Assembly: GCA_022842065.1 (NCBI GenBank)
Contig: JALHQH010000036.1
Location: 59,567-123,566 of the forward strand
From: Caldilineaceae bacterium
Lineage (GTDB): Bacteria; Chloroflexota; Anaerolineae; Caldilineales; Caldilineaceae
DNA: 64,000 nucleotides
Direction of reading: 5' to 3'
Both the position numbers and the translations under genes were made by a program. This document shows positions 24,504-33,299 of the stretch, one piece after another. Each line of letters begins with the position of its first letter. Position 1 is the first letter of the stretch. Under the pieces are notes generated by a model that worked only from the letters and a program-made list of their open reading frames with translations, ran no database searches and was not told the DNA's origin.

Positions 24504-25841
24504 TCAGTGATTGGGCTTGTTTGCGGACCAAGGAATGGTTGCGACGACGCTAACGCCAGCAGGAGAAGAATCAATTTGCAGTTTTCCGCCTAGTGGCTCA
24601 AACCGTTCTCGCAGCTCGAGTAAGCCTAACCCGCGCGCCAACACCGTAGATGATGACCCACTAGATGATGGTTCGGGCGGAAACCCACGACCATCGTCGT
24701 GTACGGCGACCACGATCTGCGCCTGGTTAGTTTCGATCTGGACTTGGATGTGTGTGGCAACGGCGTGACGCACCACATTATTTAGAGCTTCCTCGACAAA
24801 GCGATAAAGACTAATCCCAATTTCATCCGGCAGCTGGGCAAGTTCACACCCTTGGTAGGCAGTTTTGATTTTGGTTTGCTGCATAAAATCCACACAGAGC
24901 CGTTGCAAAGCAGCATCTAAGCCAAGCAGATCAAGCATGGGGGGGCGCAGGCCATAAGCTAGACGCCGGATGTGGGTCATTGTCTGGTCAGCCAAGGTGA
25001 TGGCTAAGCCCAGTTGTTGCGTCAGCAGCGCCGTCGTCTCCGGTAGCGTGGCCTGGAGCGAGAGTAAACTGCCCTTGATGCCGGCCAGTGCCTGGCCAGT
25101 CTCATCATGCAGTTCGTGGGCAATCCGCTTGCGCTCTTCTTCCTGCGTGCTTACCAAATTGGCAGCGAGGAGGTGCAATGCTTGTTGGCCATGTTCTACC
25201 TCATAAAAGAGCTTGGCAGTGTGCAGGGCGAGGGCAATGGGTAGGATCAAGGCATTCAATTGCGCCAGGCGTGGCTCGGTAAAATAGTCGGGCTCGTTGC
25301 TCAGCAAACTGATTACCCCGACGAGTTTGCCGTTGATGCGCATGGGCAAAGCCGCGGCCGAGCAGATATCATCATCGAGATTGGGAATTGGCAACCAATC
25401 CTCGCTGCAATTGATATCGGGCAGCACAATGGGTTGATTTTTTTGGGTAACGGCTTTGGCTAAGCCTTTTTGCAACCGCATTTCAGCCAAACGCTCTTGC
25501 AGGAGGAGGGCCTGTTCGTCGGTGTAGCCATTCACGGCCAAGAGCGCAAGTTCGCCGACGTCACTGACCGTAAAGATCTCACCACGCAGAATTGTCAATG
25601 CCTGGCAGATCAATTTCAAGGCCCGTTGTGCCAGGGCGCGCGTATCCATACCCTCTGCCAGGGTTTCCGTGGCGGCAAATAGGATTTGCGTACTGAGTTT
25701 ATACTCGGCAAGTTGTTTTTCGAGTGCCAGCACCTCTGTTATTAAGGGTGGCGGCGCGGCAGTGTTATCATTCAATGGGTGGTCATTCAATGGCATAACC
25801 GAAGTAACAGTAAGCTGCTCAAAAGCGGAGCGTAAGCTCAA
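24504..25841 (-). CDS. GAF sensor histidine kinase (NarX/HisKA_3 type)
   Basis: A 445-residue cytoplasmic kinase. Residues 60-215 form a GAF domain (ALAQRALKLICQALTILRGEIF, CSAAALPMRINGKLVGVISLLS). The dimerisation domain has the HisKA_3 H-box ERKRIAHELHDETGQALAGI, and the ATPase has FVEEALNNVVRHA, HDDGRGFPPEP and RGLGLLELRERFEPLGG. There is no membrane segment. The TTG start overlaps the stop of the regulator gene by TTGA; ATG 25796 is an alternative. The partner is presumably the adjacent NarL-type protein, although that receiver lacks its phosphoacceptor Asp. Confidence 0.88.
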   Translation of the reverse strand: MSLRSAFEQLTVTSVMPLNDHPLNDNTAAPPPLITEVLALEKQLAEYKLSTQILFAATETLAEGMDTRALAQRALKLICQALTILRGEIFTVSDVGELALLAVNGYTDEQALLLQERLAEMRLQKGLAKAVTQKNQPIVLPDINCSEDWLPIPNLDDDICSAAALPMRINGKLVGVISLLSNEPDYFTEPRLAQLNALILPIALALHTAKLFYEVEHGQQALHLLAANLVSTQEEERKRIAHELHDETGQALAGIKGSLLSLQATLPETTALLTQQLGLAITLADQTMTHIRRLAYGLRPPMLDLLGLDAALQRLCVDFMQQTKIKTAYQGCELAQLPDEIGISLYRFVEEALNNVVRHAVATHIQVQIETNQAQIVVAVHDDGRGFPPEPSSSGSSSTVLARGLGLLELRERFEPLGGKLQIDSSPAGVSVVATIPWSANKPNH

Positions 25842-26533
25842 AGATTGGGTGCCACATCGATATCAGAAACTTCACCCTCTTCATGTTGCTGTAAGAGAGC
25901 CAGATAGAGCGAAGCATCTTTGCGGCTGCTAACATTCAATTTGTCAAAAATATTGTGGATATGATTTTTAACGGTACCCACTTCAATCGTAAGCTGGTCA
26001 GAAATGGCTTGATTCGTCATGCCGGTTGCGATCAGCGTCAAGATCTCGCGCTCGCGCTCAGTTAGCTCGTCGTAATGTTCCGGCACCATGCCAACTTCCG
26101 CCAGCATTTCAGAGAGATCAGCAATGCGATTGATCAGAGCAGCGGCAACTTCCGGGGCCACAAAGGCTTCTTCTTTGGCAGCGGCGCTAATGCGGGCCAG
26201 CAGATCGTCCAGGGATTCTTCCAGCAGTGTATAACCCAGTGCACCGGCTTCAATATAGCGCATGATAACCGCTTCCGTGTTAGCCAATCCCATTACCAGA
26301 ATTTTTAGCTGCGGATAATTCTGTTTGGCCTGCTCCACCAAGTTCAGGGCGCTCCCCTCGGCCAGATTGACATTAACCAGCAGCAAATGGCAATCCACTT
26401 GCGCTAGTTGCGCAAGCGCTTCCTCAGCAGAAGTAGTCAGGCCCACGATTTTTACCGCTAAGCGATTTTGTAAAATTGTGGCCACAGCTTCTGCCAAAAG
26501 CCGCATCCGGTCAACAACGACAACGTGGATCAT
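25838..26533 (-). CDS. NarL/LuxR-type regulator with altered receiver
   Basis: A 231-residue protein. The C-terminal LuxR-type helix-turn-helix is intact (LTEREREILTLIATGMTNQAI, then VKNHIHNIFDKLNVSSRKDA). The receiver is not: the strand-3 phosphoacceptor reads LLLVNVNL, with Asn where Asp is expected; the first acidic pair is reduced to one Asp (VVVVDRMR); and the usual Lys of strand 5 is Leu (GYTLLEES). It may therefore be phosphorylation-independent or respond to another signal, even though it precedes a histidine kinase on the same transcript. Confidence 0.88.
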   Translation of the reverse strand: MIHVVVVDRMRLLAEAVATILQNRLAVKIVGLTTSAEEALAQLAQVDCHLLLVNVNLAEGSALNLVEQAKQNYPQLKILVMGLANTEAVIMRYIEAGALGYTLLEESLDDLLARISAAAKEEAFVAPEVAAALINRIADLSEMLAEVGMVPEHYDELTEREREILTLIATGMTNQAISDQLTIEVGTVKNHIHNIFDKLNVSSRKDASLYLALLQQHEEGEVSDIDVAPNL

Positions 26534-26789
26534 ATACTCCCTAAACTAGTGACAAACCGCAATTGTTTGTAGTCGAATGTTTTACATTGTTACATTTGCT
26601 CGCTTCCGCACCGGAATCTGCATGAAACGGAGCTACAAACAGCGCTAGAATAAATAAAGCCAACAATAGATGAATCCAAAACCCATCTGCTATTTTACTA
26701 CTGATATGATGTAATGCATATTTGCCACTTGAGCAAATATACATCTTGCCTTGTTACCCCTATCGACACAACGCGGCCTTGATGACAGT

Positions 26790-27191
26790 TTACGTTGTAG
26801 GCCGATGCTGTAGCACTTGGTAGATGGTTTCTACCAACCGCGCTGGGGCCTGCTCTTTGACAATATAGCTGGCCGCGCCGGCGGCCACGACGCTGCTGGC
26901 AAAAACATTTTCATTATGGCCCGAAATGACCACCGTCGGTAAATTGGGCTGTTGTTGATGTAGTTGCTGGACCAATTCAAGCCCACTCATGCCGGGCAAC
27001 GAAAAATCGATCAATACAATATCAGGGGTCAGCTCGCTAATTTTAACCAATGCTTCTTCCGCCGAGGCTGCCTCACCACAGACACGCAAATTGCCTGTAC
27101 GCGTCAACAGCAATGTGTAACCCTGGCGGATCGCGGCGTGATCCTCGACAATAAAAACTTTGTGCGTAACTACGTCGTCGCGCTTATCCAT
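26790..27191 (-). CDS. Single-domain response regulator (receiver only)
   Basis: A 133-residue receiver with canonical residues: VFIVEDHAAIRQ (Glu-Asp pair), phosphoacceptor Asp in IVLIDFSLPGMSG, the Ser of VVISGHNE and Lys in SYIVKEQAP. There is no output domain, so it works as a phospho-shuttle or by protein contact. Its start overlaps the end of the preceding receiver gene by 22 nt, so the two are made together. GAAGG lies just upstream of the ATG. Confidence 0.9.
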   Translation of the reverse strand: MDKRDDVVTHKVFIVEDHAAIRQGYTLLLTRTGNLRVCGEAASAEEALVKISELTPDIVLIDFSLPGMSGLELVQQLHQQQPNLPTVVISGHNENVFASSVVAAGAASYIVKEQAPARLVETIYQVLQHRPTT

Positions 27192-27628
27192 TTACGACCT
27201 TCAGGTGGGAATTCCACGACTTGCCAATAAGAATCTAACATCCGAACCAATTCGGCAAAATTGGTCCCTGACCGTTGCTTTAGTAAATAACCAGCGACCT
27301 GCTCTTGATAAGCCGCCAGCTTATCGCGAGCACTATCGGAGGTTGTTAAGACAAAGACGATACTACTTCTTAATTCTGGATCCTGACGGAGAATTTTTAA
27401 AAATTCCAAGCCATTCATACGTGGCATGTTGATGTCAAGCAAGATCAGATACGGTGCCGGAATCCGGTCGTATGCACCTTCACCGCGCAAGACCTTCAAA
27501 GCATCTTCACCATTCGTGACAATTGTGATCGGGTTGGCGAAACTATGCTTTTGAAAACTACGTACAATCGCTTCTGAATCAACTTCGTCATCCTCAACCA
27601 GCAGGACATGCACGACCTGACCGGTCAT
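27170..27628 (-). CDS. Rcp1/CheY-like response regulator (receiver only)
   Basis: A 152-residue receiver: VLLVEDDEVDSEAIVRSF, the long linker typical of phytochrome-partner receivers (RGEGAYDRIPAPYLILLDINMPRMNGLE with Asp in LLDINMP), VLTTSD and Lys in AGYLLKQ. The start at 27628 has GGAGG 6 nt upstream; an upstream in-frame start at 27679 lacks a ribosome site. This type usually pairs with bacteriophytochrome or large PAS/GAF kinases; the window's kinases at 24504 and 54550 are candidates. Confidence 0.9.
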   Translation of the reverse strand: MTGQVVHVLLVEDDEVDSEAIVRSFQKHSFANPITIVTNGEDALKVLRGEGAYDRIPAPYLILLDINMPRMNGLEFLKILRQDPELRSSIVFVLTTSDSARDKLAAYQEQVAGYLLKQRSGTNFAELVRMLDSYWQVVEFPPEGRKWISATT

Positions 27629-27714
27629 AGAGCCTCCCCGCCTTATACTGTTACATTCCATAAATGTTAACTTAACCACCTAGATGCTTTGTATCATCTA
27701 TTTTTTGTATATTT

Positions 27715-27810
27715 CAGTAGACCGCAGTGTAGTCTACACCGGAGGATGCAGACTACCGTTCACAGCTGAGGATGCCGGGTACCCCCTGGGTGACACGTTG
27801 CGGTCTACTG
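27715..27810. repeat. 96-bp structured inverted repeat
   Basis: Outer arms CAGTAGACCGCA (27715-27726) and its perfect complement (27799-27810) enclose an inner hairpin GTGTAG-T-CTACAC (27727-27739). The layout suggests a folded RNA or palindromic element in the leader of the receiver operon. Confidence 0.65.
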
Positions 27811-28434
27811 ATAATAAAAACCATCTGTGTTGACATAACAGAACGTTCCGCAACGATATCGTGATTACTGGTGGAAATGAGCAGTCCAAAACCAGGGGTA
27901 GGGAGCTGTCAACTTACAACAGGTGCAGATGAGTCCCAAATTTCGTTGCTCTGCGAAGCGGTCGTCCGTCATTCAGTTACAAGCTCGTAGGGAAAAGCTT
28001 TAGCGCAAGTCAACAGCAACGCCTAGAATTTAGATTTACTTAGCGTAGTGTGTAAACGAACAATGACGCTATCATATCATGATTTTATGCACACAACAAT
28101 ATTTTTGCCAAGAGATAACGACTGCGACATGGCAGTAAGGTTTGCTTAATTCTACTCAGCACAGCGCTCTATAGAACATTAACAGCTTGCATGGTTGTGA
28201 TAAACGATGTTCAACCAAAGTGGTCGGCTGCATACACGAGCAAATCGATCAAGCGGGAACAACCCCTGGTAGGCAGGAAAGTAGAAGGGCGCGCCTATTT
28301 TTGGCTGGCGACAGCCAGTGCTAGCCGCATAGGGACAAAGATTGAGGCTTATACCACGCATAACTGATCTTACAGACAGCTTCGCAACAGGCAAGATCGA
28401 CCGCGTGACGCAGAGGAAGGGTAGGGAAAGCGTA

Positions 28435-28521
28435 CTTAGGAACGAGGAATATATTAGACCTCAAAGTCTCCTGTCGCATCCCATGACAAGTTGTGGATTT
28501 AATATAATCCTCGTTCCTAAG
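28435..28521. repeat. 22-bp inverted repeat after the permease gene
   Basis: Arms CTTAGGAACGAGGAATATATTA (28435-28456) and its complement (28500-28521) match at 21 of 22 positions around a 43-nt loop. The right arm lies 26 bp past the stop of the minus-strand permease gene, so it may act as terminator. Confidence 0.65.
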
Positions 28522-28547
28522 TTAATAGAACTTTCCGGTCATGCGCA

Positions 28548-29699
28548 TTATCCTTTTGATTGCTGGGCAATCTCGACTTCGGTTAGCAGTTCATCCAGCC
28601 GGGTCACAAAGTTGTTGATGTGCGGGGGACGCTCGGCGTGCTGCAATAAGGCTTGCAGCCGTGCCCGCCGCTCTTGGACCTTTGCCAACGTGGGTGTAAC
28701 TGGTGGTGGGGGCGGCGGCGTCAGGAATTCACGCCAGAAGGCTTGTACGGCCAATGCCACCAGCGGCGCAACCAGCAAACCCAAAAGACCAAAAGCATCG
28801 ACCATCGCAATCATTGTCAACAAGACCAGGATCGCATTGTGCTGCTCACGCTGGTAAATGCGCGGTTCGACAAAAAACTTTGTAAAAGCAAAGACAAACA
28901 CCGTATAGAGCAACACAAGCGCCGCAATCGAAGGGGTACCAAACCAAGCCAACAAAGTGACAATCCCCATTGCAATCAAGCCACCGACCAGGGGCACCAG
29001 CCAAGCCGTTGCGACCGCAAAGGCAGAAATATAAGGATAAGGCGCACCGATCACCAGCAGACCGGCGGTTATTAAGCCACCCACGAGCAGACTTTGGAGT
29101 AAGCCATTGCGCAGGTAGGACCCAACCTCAGCTTCTAGGGCGCGCCAATCGCGACGCGCCTCGGTGCGTTGGGTGGGTGCGAGTAACGAGAGCCAGAGAC
29201 GTTCAAAACGTAACCGATCAATGAGCCAGTAAGCACTAAGGACGAGCGCGAGCAGCAATTGGCTCGCCAGGCCAAGAAAGCGTTGAGTTAGATCGACCAT
29301 GCCCACAAAGGCGGTGCTATCGGGCGTGGCCCCCACCAGAAAGGTGGTAAGCACCTCAACCGTCGGCAAGTAACTTATTAGGGTATCCCCCCACAGTCGT
29401 TCGCTCGCTTCGTACAGCCCGATGAACGCTTGGATCAAGGGGGTCATTTCGGCTGTTAGTGGTCCACTAATGGCCCACAGCAAGCCGCCTACCCCACCAA
29501 TGAGCGTGACATAGACAAGGGTGATAGCCAACCAAAGGGGCAAACCACGCTCCTGGCTGGCCTTAACAGGAACAGCGACCGCCGCGGCGATCGCCAGGGA
29601 AGCCACAAAGAGCAGCACAATACTACGCAATTGCCAGGCGATCACCACCAAGGTCAGGGTGCCCAGCACTGCGCTTAAAATCACCGCAAAACGTCTCAT
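28548..29699 (-). CDS. AI-2E family transporter
   Basis: A 383-residue polytopic membrane protein with about 7-8 helices in the AI-2E (PF01594) arrangement: an N-terminal helix pair (VVIAWQLRSIVLLFVASLAIAAAV), a central soluble part, then a helix-rich C-terminal half (LQSLLVGGLITAGLLVIGAPY, STLLAWFG-like region, VEPRIYQREQHNAILVLLTM). The C-terminus is polar with a PPPPPP run. AI-2E proteins export or exchange varied small molecules or ions, not only autoinducer-2. Its ATG overlaps the stop of the upstream homologue (ATGA). Confidence 0.85.
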   Translation of the reverse strand: MRRFAVILSAVLGTLTLVVIAWQLRSIVLLFVASLAIAAAVAVPVKASQERGLPLWLAITLVYVTLIGGVGGLLWAISGPLTAEMTPLIQAFIGLYEASERLWGDTLISYLPTVEVLTTFLVGATPDSTAFVGMVDLTQRFLGLASQLLLALVLSAYWLIDRLRFERLWLSLLAPTQRTEARRDWRALEAEVGSYLRNGLLQSLLVGGLITAGLLVIGAPYPYISAFAVATAWLVPLVGGLIAMGIVTLLAWFGTPSIAALVLLYTVFVFAFTKFFVEPRIYQREQHNAILVLLTMIAMVDAFGLLGLLVAPLVALAVQAFWREFLTPPPPPPVTPTLAKVQERRARLQALLQHAERPPHINNFVTRLDELLTEVEIAQQSKG

Positions 29700-31171
29700 T
29701 GCGCACGCTCCTGTTGTACGAGCAATCGATCCAGATCCAGGGCAATTGCCTCAATTAAATCTTCAGCTCGTTCTGCCTCGCTGCCCTCAGCTACCTCTGT
29801 ATTACGGTCGTTGCGCCCTTGTTTACGCACATCCTGAGCTAATGCACGTGCCGTCAGCCGCAAGCGGCCAACCTGGCTGCGGCTGGCATCTTGCGTCACC
29901 GAAGCTTCATCGGCCGCCTCTTCTGGGGCGGGCATGGCAAAAAGAAAGCGCCGTACCAGAATCTGCAACATAGCCGCCAGCGGAATCGCCAAAATCGCAC
30001 CACCCAGGCCAAAGAGGATCCCAAACGCCGAAATGGCGAGAATCGAAACGATGGCATTCACCCCCACGGACTGATCCATAATCCGGGGCACCAACAAATT
30101 GTTCTCTAACAGCTGAATCATTGAAATCCCAATAATCACCCAGAGCGTCATCTCCGGCGCGACGGAAAGCGTCATGGCGACGGCAGGGATGGTACCGATA
30201 ATTGGCCCAATGACTGGCACCGCCTCTGTCACGGCCATGATCACCCCCAAGACCAGCGCGTTGGGCACGCCCAAGGCAAAGAAGATCACCACCGAAGCAA
30301 GGCCAACCGCCAGGCAAAGGATAGCTTGCCCGCGAAAGTACGCCCCAATTTTGCCTTCCATTTCTTCAAACAGGGCGCGTAACTCGTCACGCTTGCCCTG
30401 CGGGGCACGCAAAAGCATACGCCGGACGACGCGCTCGCCCTCTACTGTCCAGGAAAAGGCCAAGGCGAGGACAGCAATTATGATAAAGATAATTTGCCCG
30501 CCATAGGCCATTATGCCCCAAAAGGTCGTAAGTGAATCAGCAGTAAGTGCCTCACCCGCACTAGCGCTGCCCATACCAAAAGCAGCAAAAGAGAGGGTTG
30601 CCGGAAAGAATTGGACAATTTGCCGCAGCAAGAGATTAGAGGTCTGTAACAATGAGGTGCGCAACTCGTTGTAATAGGTCGGCAAGTCTAAAGCCAGTGA
30701 CACAATCTGATCAATCAGTAACGGCATTAACAACCAACCCAACGGTGCCAAAATCAGTAAGAAGAGCAAATAAATGACCATAATGCCATACTTACGTTGT
30801 AAACCGCGCCGATGCAGATAATCAATGGCCGGCTCTAACGCAATCTGGACCGAAAGCGCCGCAAAGAAGATAAAGACGACCATGTAAAAACGATAGAGCA
30901 GCCAAAAGCCAAGGCTGACCCCAATCACCACCAAGGTTGCGCCAATTACACGCCGGATGGTTAATTGTGATAAGGCCTCAATACTCGCATTCGTATTGGG
31001 ACTGACCGAATCGGTGGTGGCACCGTCCGGAGTTGGCGCAGCGGAGCTCGTACGCGTGCCCAGCCCACTCTGGGCACTTTCTACAGTATTAGGCAACGCA
31101 GTTGCGGCTGGTGCCGCTTGTGCAGGCGTGCCCTGAAACTCCAACCGTGCTGCCGCTTCCCTACGCGTCAT
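29696..31171 (-). CDS. AI-2E family transporter with long polar termini
   Basis: A 491-residue AI-2E family permease. The core matches the family well: VIGATLVVIGVSLGFWLLYRFYMVVFIFFA, ALVLGVIMAVTEAVPVIGPIIGTIPA and ENNLLVPRIMDQSVGVNAIVSILAI. It differs from its neighbour by a 75-residue Ser/Thr/Ala/Pro-rich N-terminus and a charged C-terminal tail of about 80 residues. Two coupled, non-identical AI-2E genes may form a heteromer, which is inference. ATG 31171 has AAGGAA upstream. Confidence 0.87.
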   Translation of the reverse strand: MTRREAAARLEFQGTPAQAAPAATALPNTVESAQSGLGTRTSSAAPTPDGATTDSVSPNTNASIEALSQLTIRRVIGATLVVIGVSLGFWLLYRFYMVVFIFFAALSVQIALEPAIDYLHRRGLQRKYGIMVIYLLFLLILAPLGWLLMPLLIDQIVSLALDLPTYYNELRTSLLQTSNLLLRQIVQFFPATLSFAAFGMGSASAGEALTADSLTTFWGIMAYGGQIIFIIIAVLALAFSWTVEGERVVRRMLLRAPQGKRDELRALFEEMEGKIGAYFRGQAILCLAVGLASVVIFFALGVPNALVLGVIMAVTEAVPVIGPIIGTIPAVAMTLSVAPEMTLWVIIGISMIQLLENNLLVPRIMDQSVGVNAIVSILAISAFGILFGLGGAILAIPLAAMLQILVRRFLFAMPAPEEAADEASVTQDASRSQVGRLRLTARALAQDVRKQGRNDRNTEVAEGSEAERAEDLIEAIALDLDRLLVQQERAQ

Positions 31172-31198
31172 CAGTGTTCCTTATTATTCATAATGATT

Positions 31199-31271
31199 TA
31201 GGACTTACGCAGCGCGCTGCCTTCGCGCCCAACAGGCTCCCGCTCAGCCGCCGAGCGCTGTATAAGTCCTA
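31199..31271. mobile_element. 73-bp MITE-like element with 5-bp direct repeats
   Basis: Ends TAGGACTTACGCAGCGC (31199-31215) and GCGCTGTATAAGTCCTA (31255-31271) are inverted repeats with two mismatches. TGATT lies directly before (31194-31198) and directly after (31272-31276) the element. Same terminal sequence as 9942-10004. Confidence 0.7.
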
Positions 31272-31289
31272 TGATTGATTAATTTTAGT

Positions 31290-31330
31290 GCGCAAAGGCC
31301 AGGCCGATTTGCTCAGCCTGGCCTTTGCGC
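31290..31330. repeat. 15-bp perfect hairpin
   Basis: Arms GCGCAAAGGCCAGGC (31290-31304) and its complement (31316-31330), 11-nt loop. It lies in divergent promoter space, so a terminator role is not obvious. Confidence 0.7.
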
Positions 31331-31412
31331 CACTGCTTTACTCTATCCACTTTCTAGCCAAAAACTATATACCATGACACACCAGAAAGGTACACCGATA
31401 CGATTGGCAGCC

Positions 31413-31443
31413 AGCTATTAGGTTGGCAGCCAACCTAATAGCT
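31413..31443. repeat. 14-bp perfect palindrome
   Basis: Arms AGCTATTAGGTTGG and CCAACCTAATAGCT separated by 3 nt. The compact symmetry would also suit a protein-binding site upstream of the PRC-barrel operon. Confidence 0.6.
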
Positions 31444-31691
31444 AATATAACGTGCTTATGTACCACAATTGGCGTCAGCTGCGGCATCAATAAAGAAGCA
31501 GATTTAAAGTGTATAGCCTAACCTGTATCTAACGGATGTATCAATTGCCATCCCTTTTATTACTTATTTCTTTTATGCTTTTTGTTAGCAGTACCCGTCA
31601 TCACCTGCCCGTAATTTCTAAACCAAGAGCTGAAGAGAACAGTTTACAGTAGGGTATCTGCACTAGAGTAGATCTACGCAAGGAGGAAGTC

Positions 31692-32492
31692 ATGTTACGT
31701 AGATTACATGAATTAATTGGCTATCGCATCAGTGCAGTGGACGATACAATCGGTGCAGTTAACGATTTTTATTTTGACGACCAAAGTTGGACAGTGCGTT
31801 ATTTGGTGATTGATACCGGACCCTGGCTTTTTGGGCGACGGCTATTGGTTGCGACCAGTGCCATTGATTCAATTGAGTTTATGCGCGAGATTGTCAATGT
31901 AAATCTGACCAAAGCACAGGTCGAAAAGAGCCCTGATTTAGACCTAGAACGCCCTTTTACACGTGATCAGGAAATTGAGCTACATAACTATTATGGCTGG
32001 TCCGGTTATTGGACGGCGATGCCCTTAGCGGGTGGGCCACTGCTAATGCCAACGATACCGGTGCCTGTAGAAGCGGTTGATAGGGAGCCAGGAGCGGCGG
32101 AAGCAGAGAACGGTCCACTGCCAGCACAACCTACCCCCACACAAGCGGAGGAGCTGACGGCTAATCTGCGCACGCTTAACGACGTCCGTGGTTATGCCAT
32201 TGCGGCTACAGATGGAGAAATTGGGCATGCAGCGGACTTCTTTGCCGGCGAGGATGACTGGGTGATTCGCTATCTGGAGATTGACACCCGCAACTGGTTG
32301 CCCGGCAAACATGTTTTGGTGGGAATAGACTGGGTCGTGGCAGTTGATTGGGCTGAACGCCAGCTCAAAGTAAAAGTTAACCGCCAGCAAGTGAAGGACA
32401 GTCCAGAATATGATCACCGCGCCGCAGTGGATCGGGCTTATGAAGATCGATTACATGAATATTATCTTTCCTCCCCATCCCAGGGAGTATAA
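31692..32492 (+). CDS. PRC-barrel protein with two PRC domains
   Basis: A 266-residue protein made of two PRC-barrel units. The first (residues 1-85: ELIGYRISAVDDTIGAVNDFYFDD, VRYLVIDTGPWLFGRR) and the second (about 155-240: VRGYAIAATDGEIGHAADFFAGED, IRYLEIDTRNWLPGK) each end in a PRC-type ...VKSPE/D motif. A Pro/Glu/Ala linker joins them. Such proteins often appear with CsbD-like and general-stress genes; the ligand is unknown. AAGGAGG lies 5 nt before the ATG. Confidence 0.88.
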   Translation: MLRRLHELIGYRISAVDDTIGAVNDFYFDDQSWTVRYLVIDTGPWLFGRRLLVATSAIDSIEFMREIVNVNLTKAQVEKSPDLDLERPFTRDQEIELHNYYGWSGYWTAMPLAGGPLLMPTIPVPVEAVDREPGAAEAENGPLPAQPTPTQAEELTANLRTLNDVRGYAIAATDGEIGHAADFFAGEDDWVIRYLEIDTRNWLPGKHVLVGIDWVVAVDWAERQLKVKVNRQQVKDSPEYDHRAAVDRAYEDRLHEYYLSSPSQGV

Positions 32493-32517
32493 GTTCTACT
32501 CAATGTATACTTGGCTC

Positions 32518-32566
32518 TGTCATCATTTAACATTTTTACTCGTGTAGAAAATGTTAAATGATGACA
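32518..32566. repeat. GTCATCATTTAAC hairpin, copy 1
   Basis: Arms TGTCATCATTTAACATTTTTAC (22 nt, 32518-32539) and GTAGAAAATG...GATGACA (32544-32566), then CAACCGCTGGTA. A close copy including the right flank is at 62967-63015. Confidence 0.85.
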
Positions 32567-32720
32567 ACCGCTGGTAGATTAATCGTAGATCGCAACCTGG
32601 CGCGGTCTGAACAGTGAACTGCCGCCAGTTACCGGATGTCCAGTGGGCGTGGTTAGATCCAGTCTGTTGCGACCTACGGCTTAACGATTGAGAGAAGCAT
32701 GACAAGAAAGTGAGTTGACA

Positions 32721-33185
32721 ATGAATCACAACATTTGGCAAGGCAAATATCGACAGCTCCGTGGCGAATGGAAACGGGGTTGGGGCAAATTTACCAGTGA
32801 TGACCGACAACGCTTGGAAGGTGAATTAGACCGAGTCTTGGGGTTGGTACAACAGCGCTATGGCTATACACGCGAAAATGCCGTCAACGAAATCGAGCAT
32901 TACGTGCAGCGTTATGGCAAACGGGCCAAAGCAACCGTCAGCGACAAAGTTGACCAATTGCGTGGCCGCAAAACGCGCACGTTCCCCTGGGGTTGGGTTG
33001 TGGCCGGATTATTAGGCATGATTGTTTATTTGGCCCGCTACTGGTGGGAGCAACAACAGGATGACAAAACGCCCAATGCACGACGCGTCGTTAAGGAAGC
33101 AATTCGCCGTGAGCAAGAGCGCGATGAGGTAGATGAGCGCTCGTGGGAATCTTTCCCCGCCAGCGATCCGCCTGCTTCCTGGTAA
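32721..33185 (+). CDS. CsbD-like stress protein with membrane helix
   Basis: A 154-residue protein. The N-terminus resembles CsbD: IWQGKYRQLRGEWKRGWGKFTSDD, LEGELDRVLGLVQQRYGYTRENAVNEIE. A membrane segment follows (WGWVVAGLLGMIVYLARYW), then a charged tail ending SWESFPASDPPASW. I have seen the ESFPASDPP motif at the end of small stress proteins in several bacteria. CsbD is a general-stress protein of unknown biochemistry. ATG 32721 is chosen over TTG 32715 because the CsbD match begins there. Confidence 0.7.
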   Translation: MNHNIWQGKYRQLRGEWKRGWGKFTSDDRQRLEGELDRVLGLVQQRYGYTRENAVNEIEHYVQRYGKRAKATVSDKVDQLRGRKTRTFPWGWVVAGLLGMIVYLARYWWEQQQDDKTPNARRVVKEAIRREQERDEVDERSWESFPASDPPASW

Positions 33186-33299
33186 CGCTTCCTGGAAGCA
33201 GGTACACAGTCTCAACGCGGCCAGAACTTCCCTATGTCATGATGTAAGTGTAAAAATTCACTAAAATGACTGGCTAACCTAGCCGTGGAGGGAAGTTCA

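Larger units (their letters stand above)
27629..28547. other. Large intergenic region without genes
   Basis: 919 bp with no convincing coding frame. It holds two inverted-repeat structures (27715-27810 and 28435-28521). The remainder is AT-rich unstructured sequence, with no tRNA-like or riboswitch pattern that I could recognise. Confidence 0.5.
31172..31691. other. Divergent intergenic region with three hairpins
   Basis: 520 bp between the permease operon (-) and the PRC-barrel gene (+). It contains a MITE-like element (31199-31271), a 15-bp hairpin (31290-31330) and a 14-bp hairpin (31413-31443). No gene is visible. Confidence 0.6.

Noticed and set aside
26541..26744. 67-residue minus-strand frame with a hydrophobic stretch
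   Set aside because: No ribosome site or conserved context; AT-rich gaps give such frames by chance.
28342..28857. Plus-strand frame overlapping the end of the AI-2E gene
   Set aside because: Most of it is antisense to a well-supported gene, and its start lies in the inverted-repeat region.
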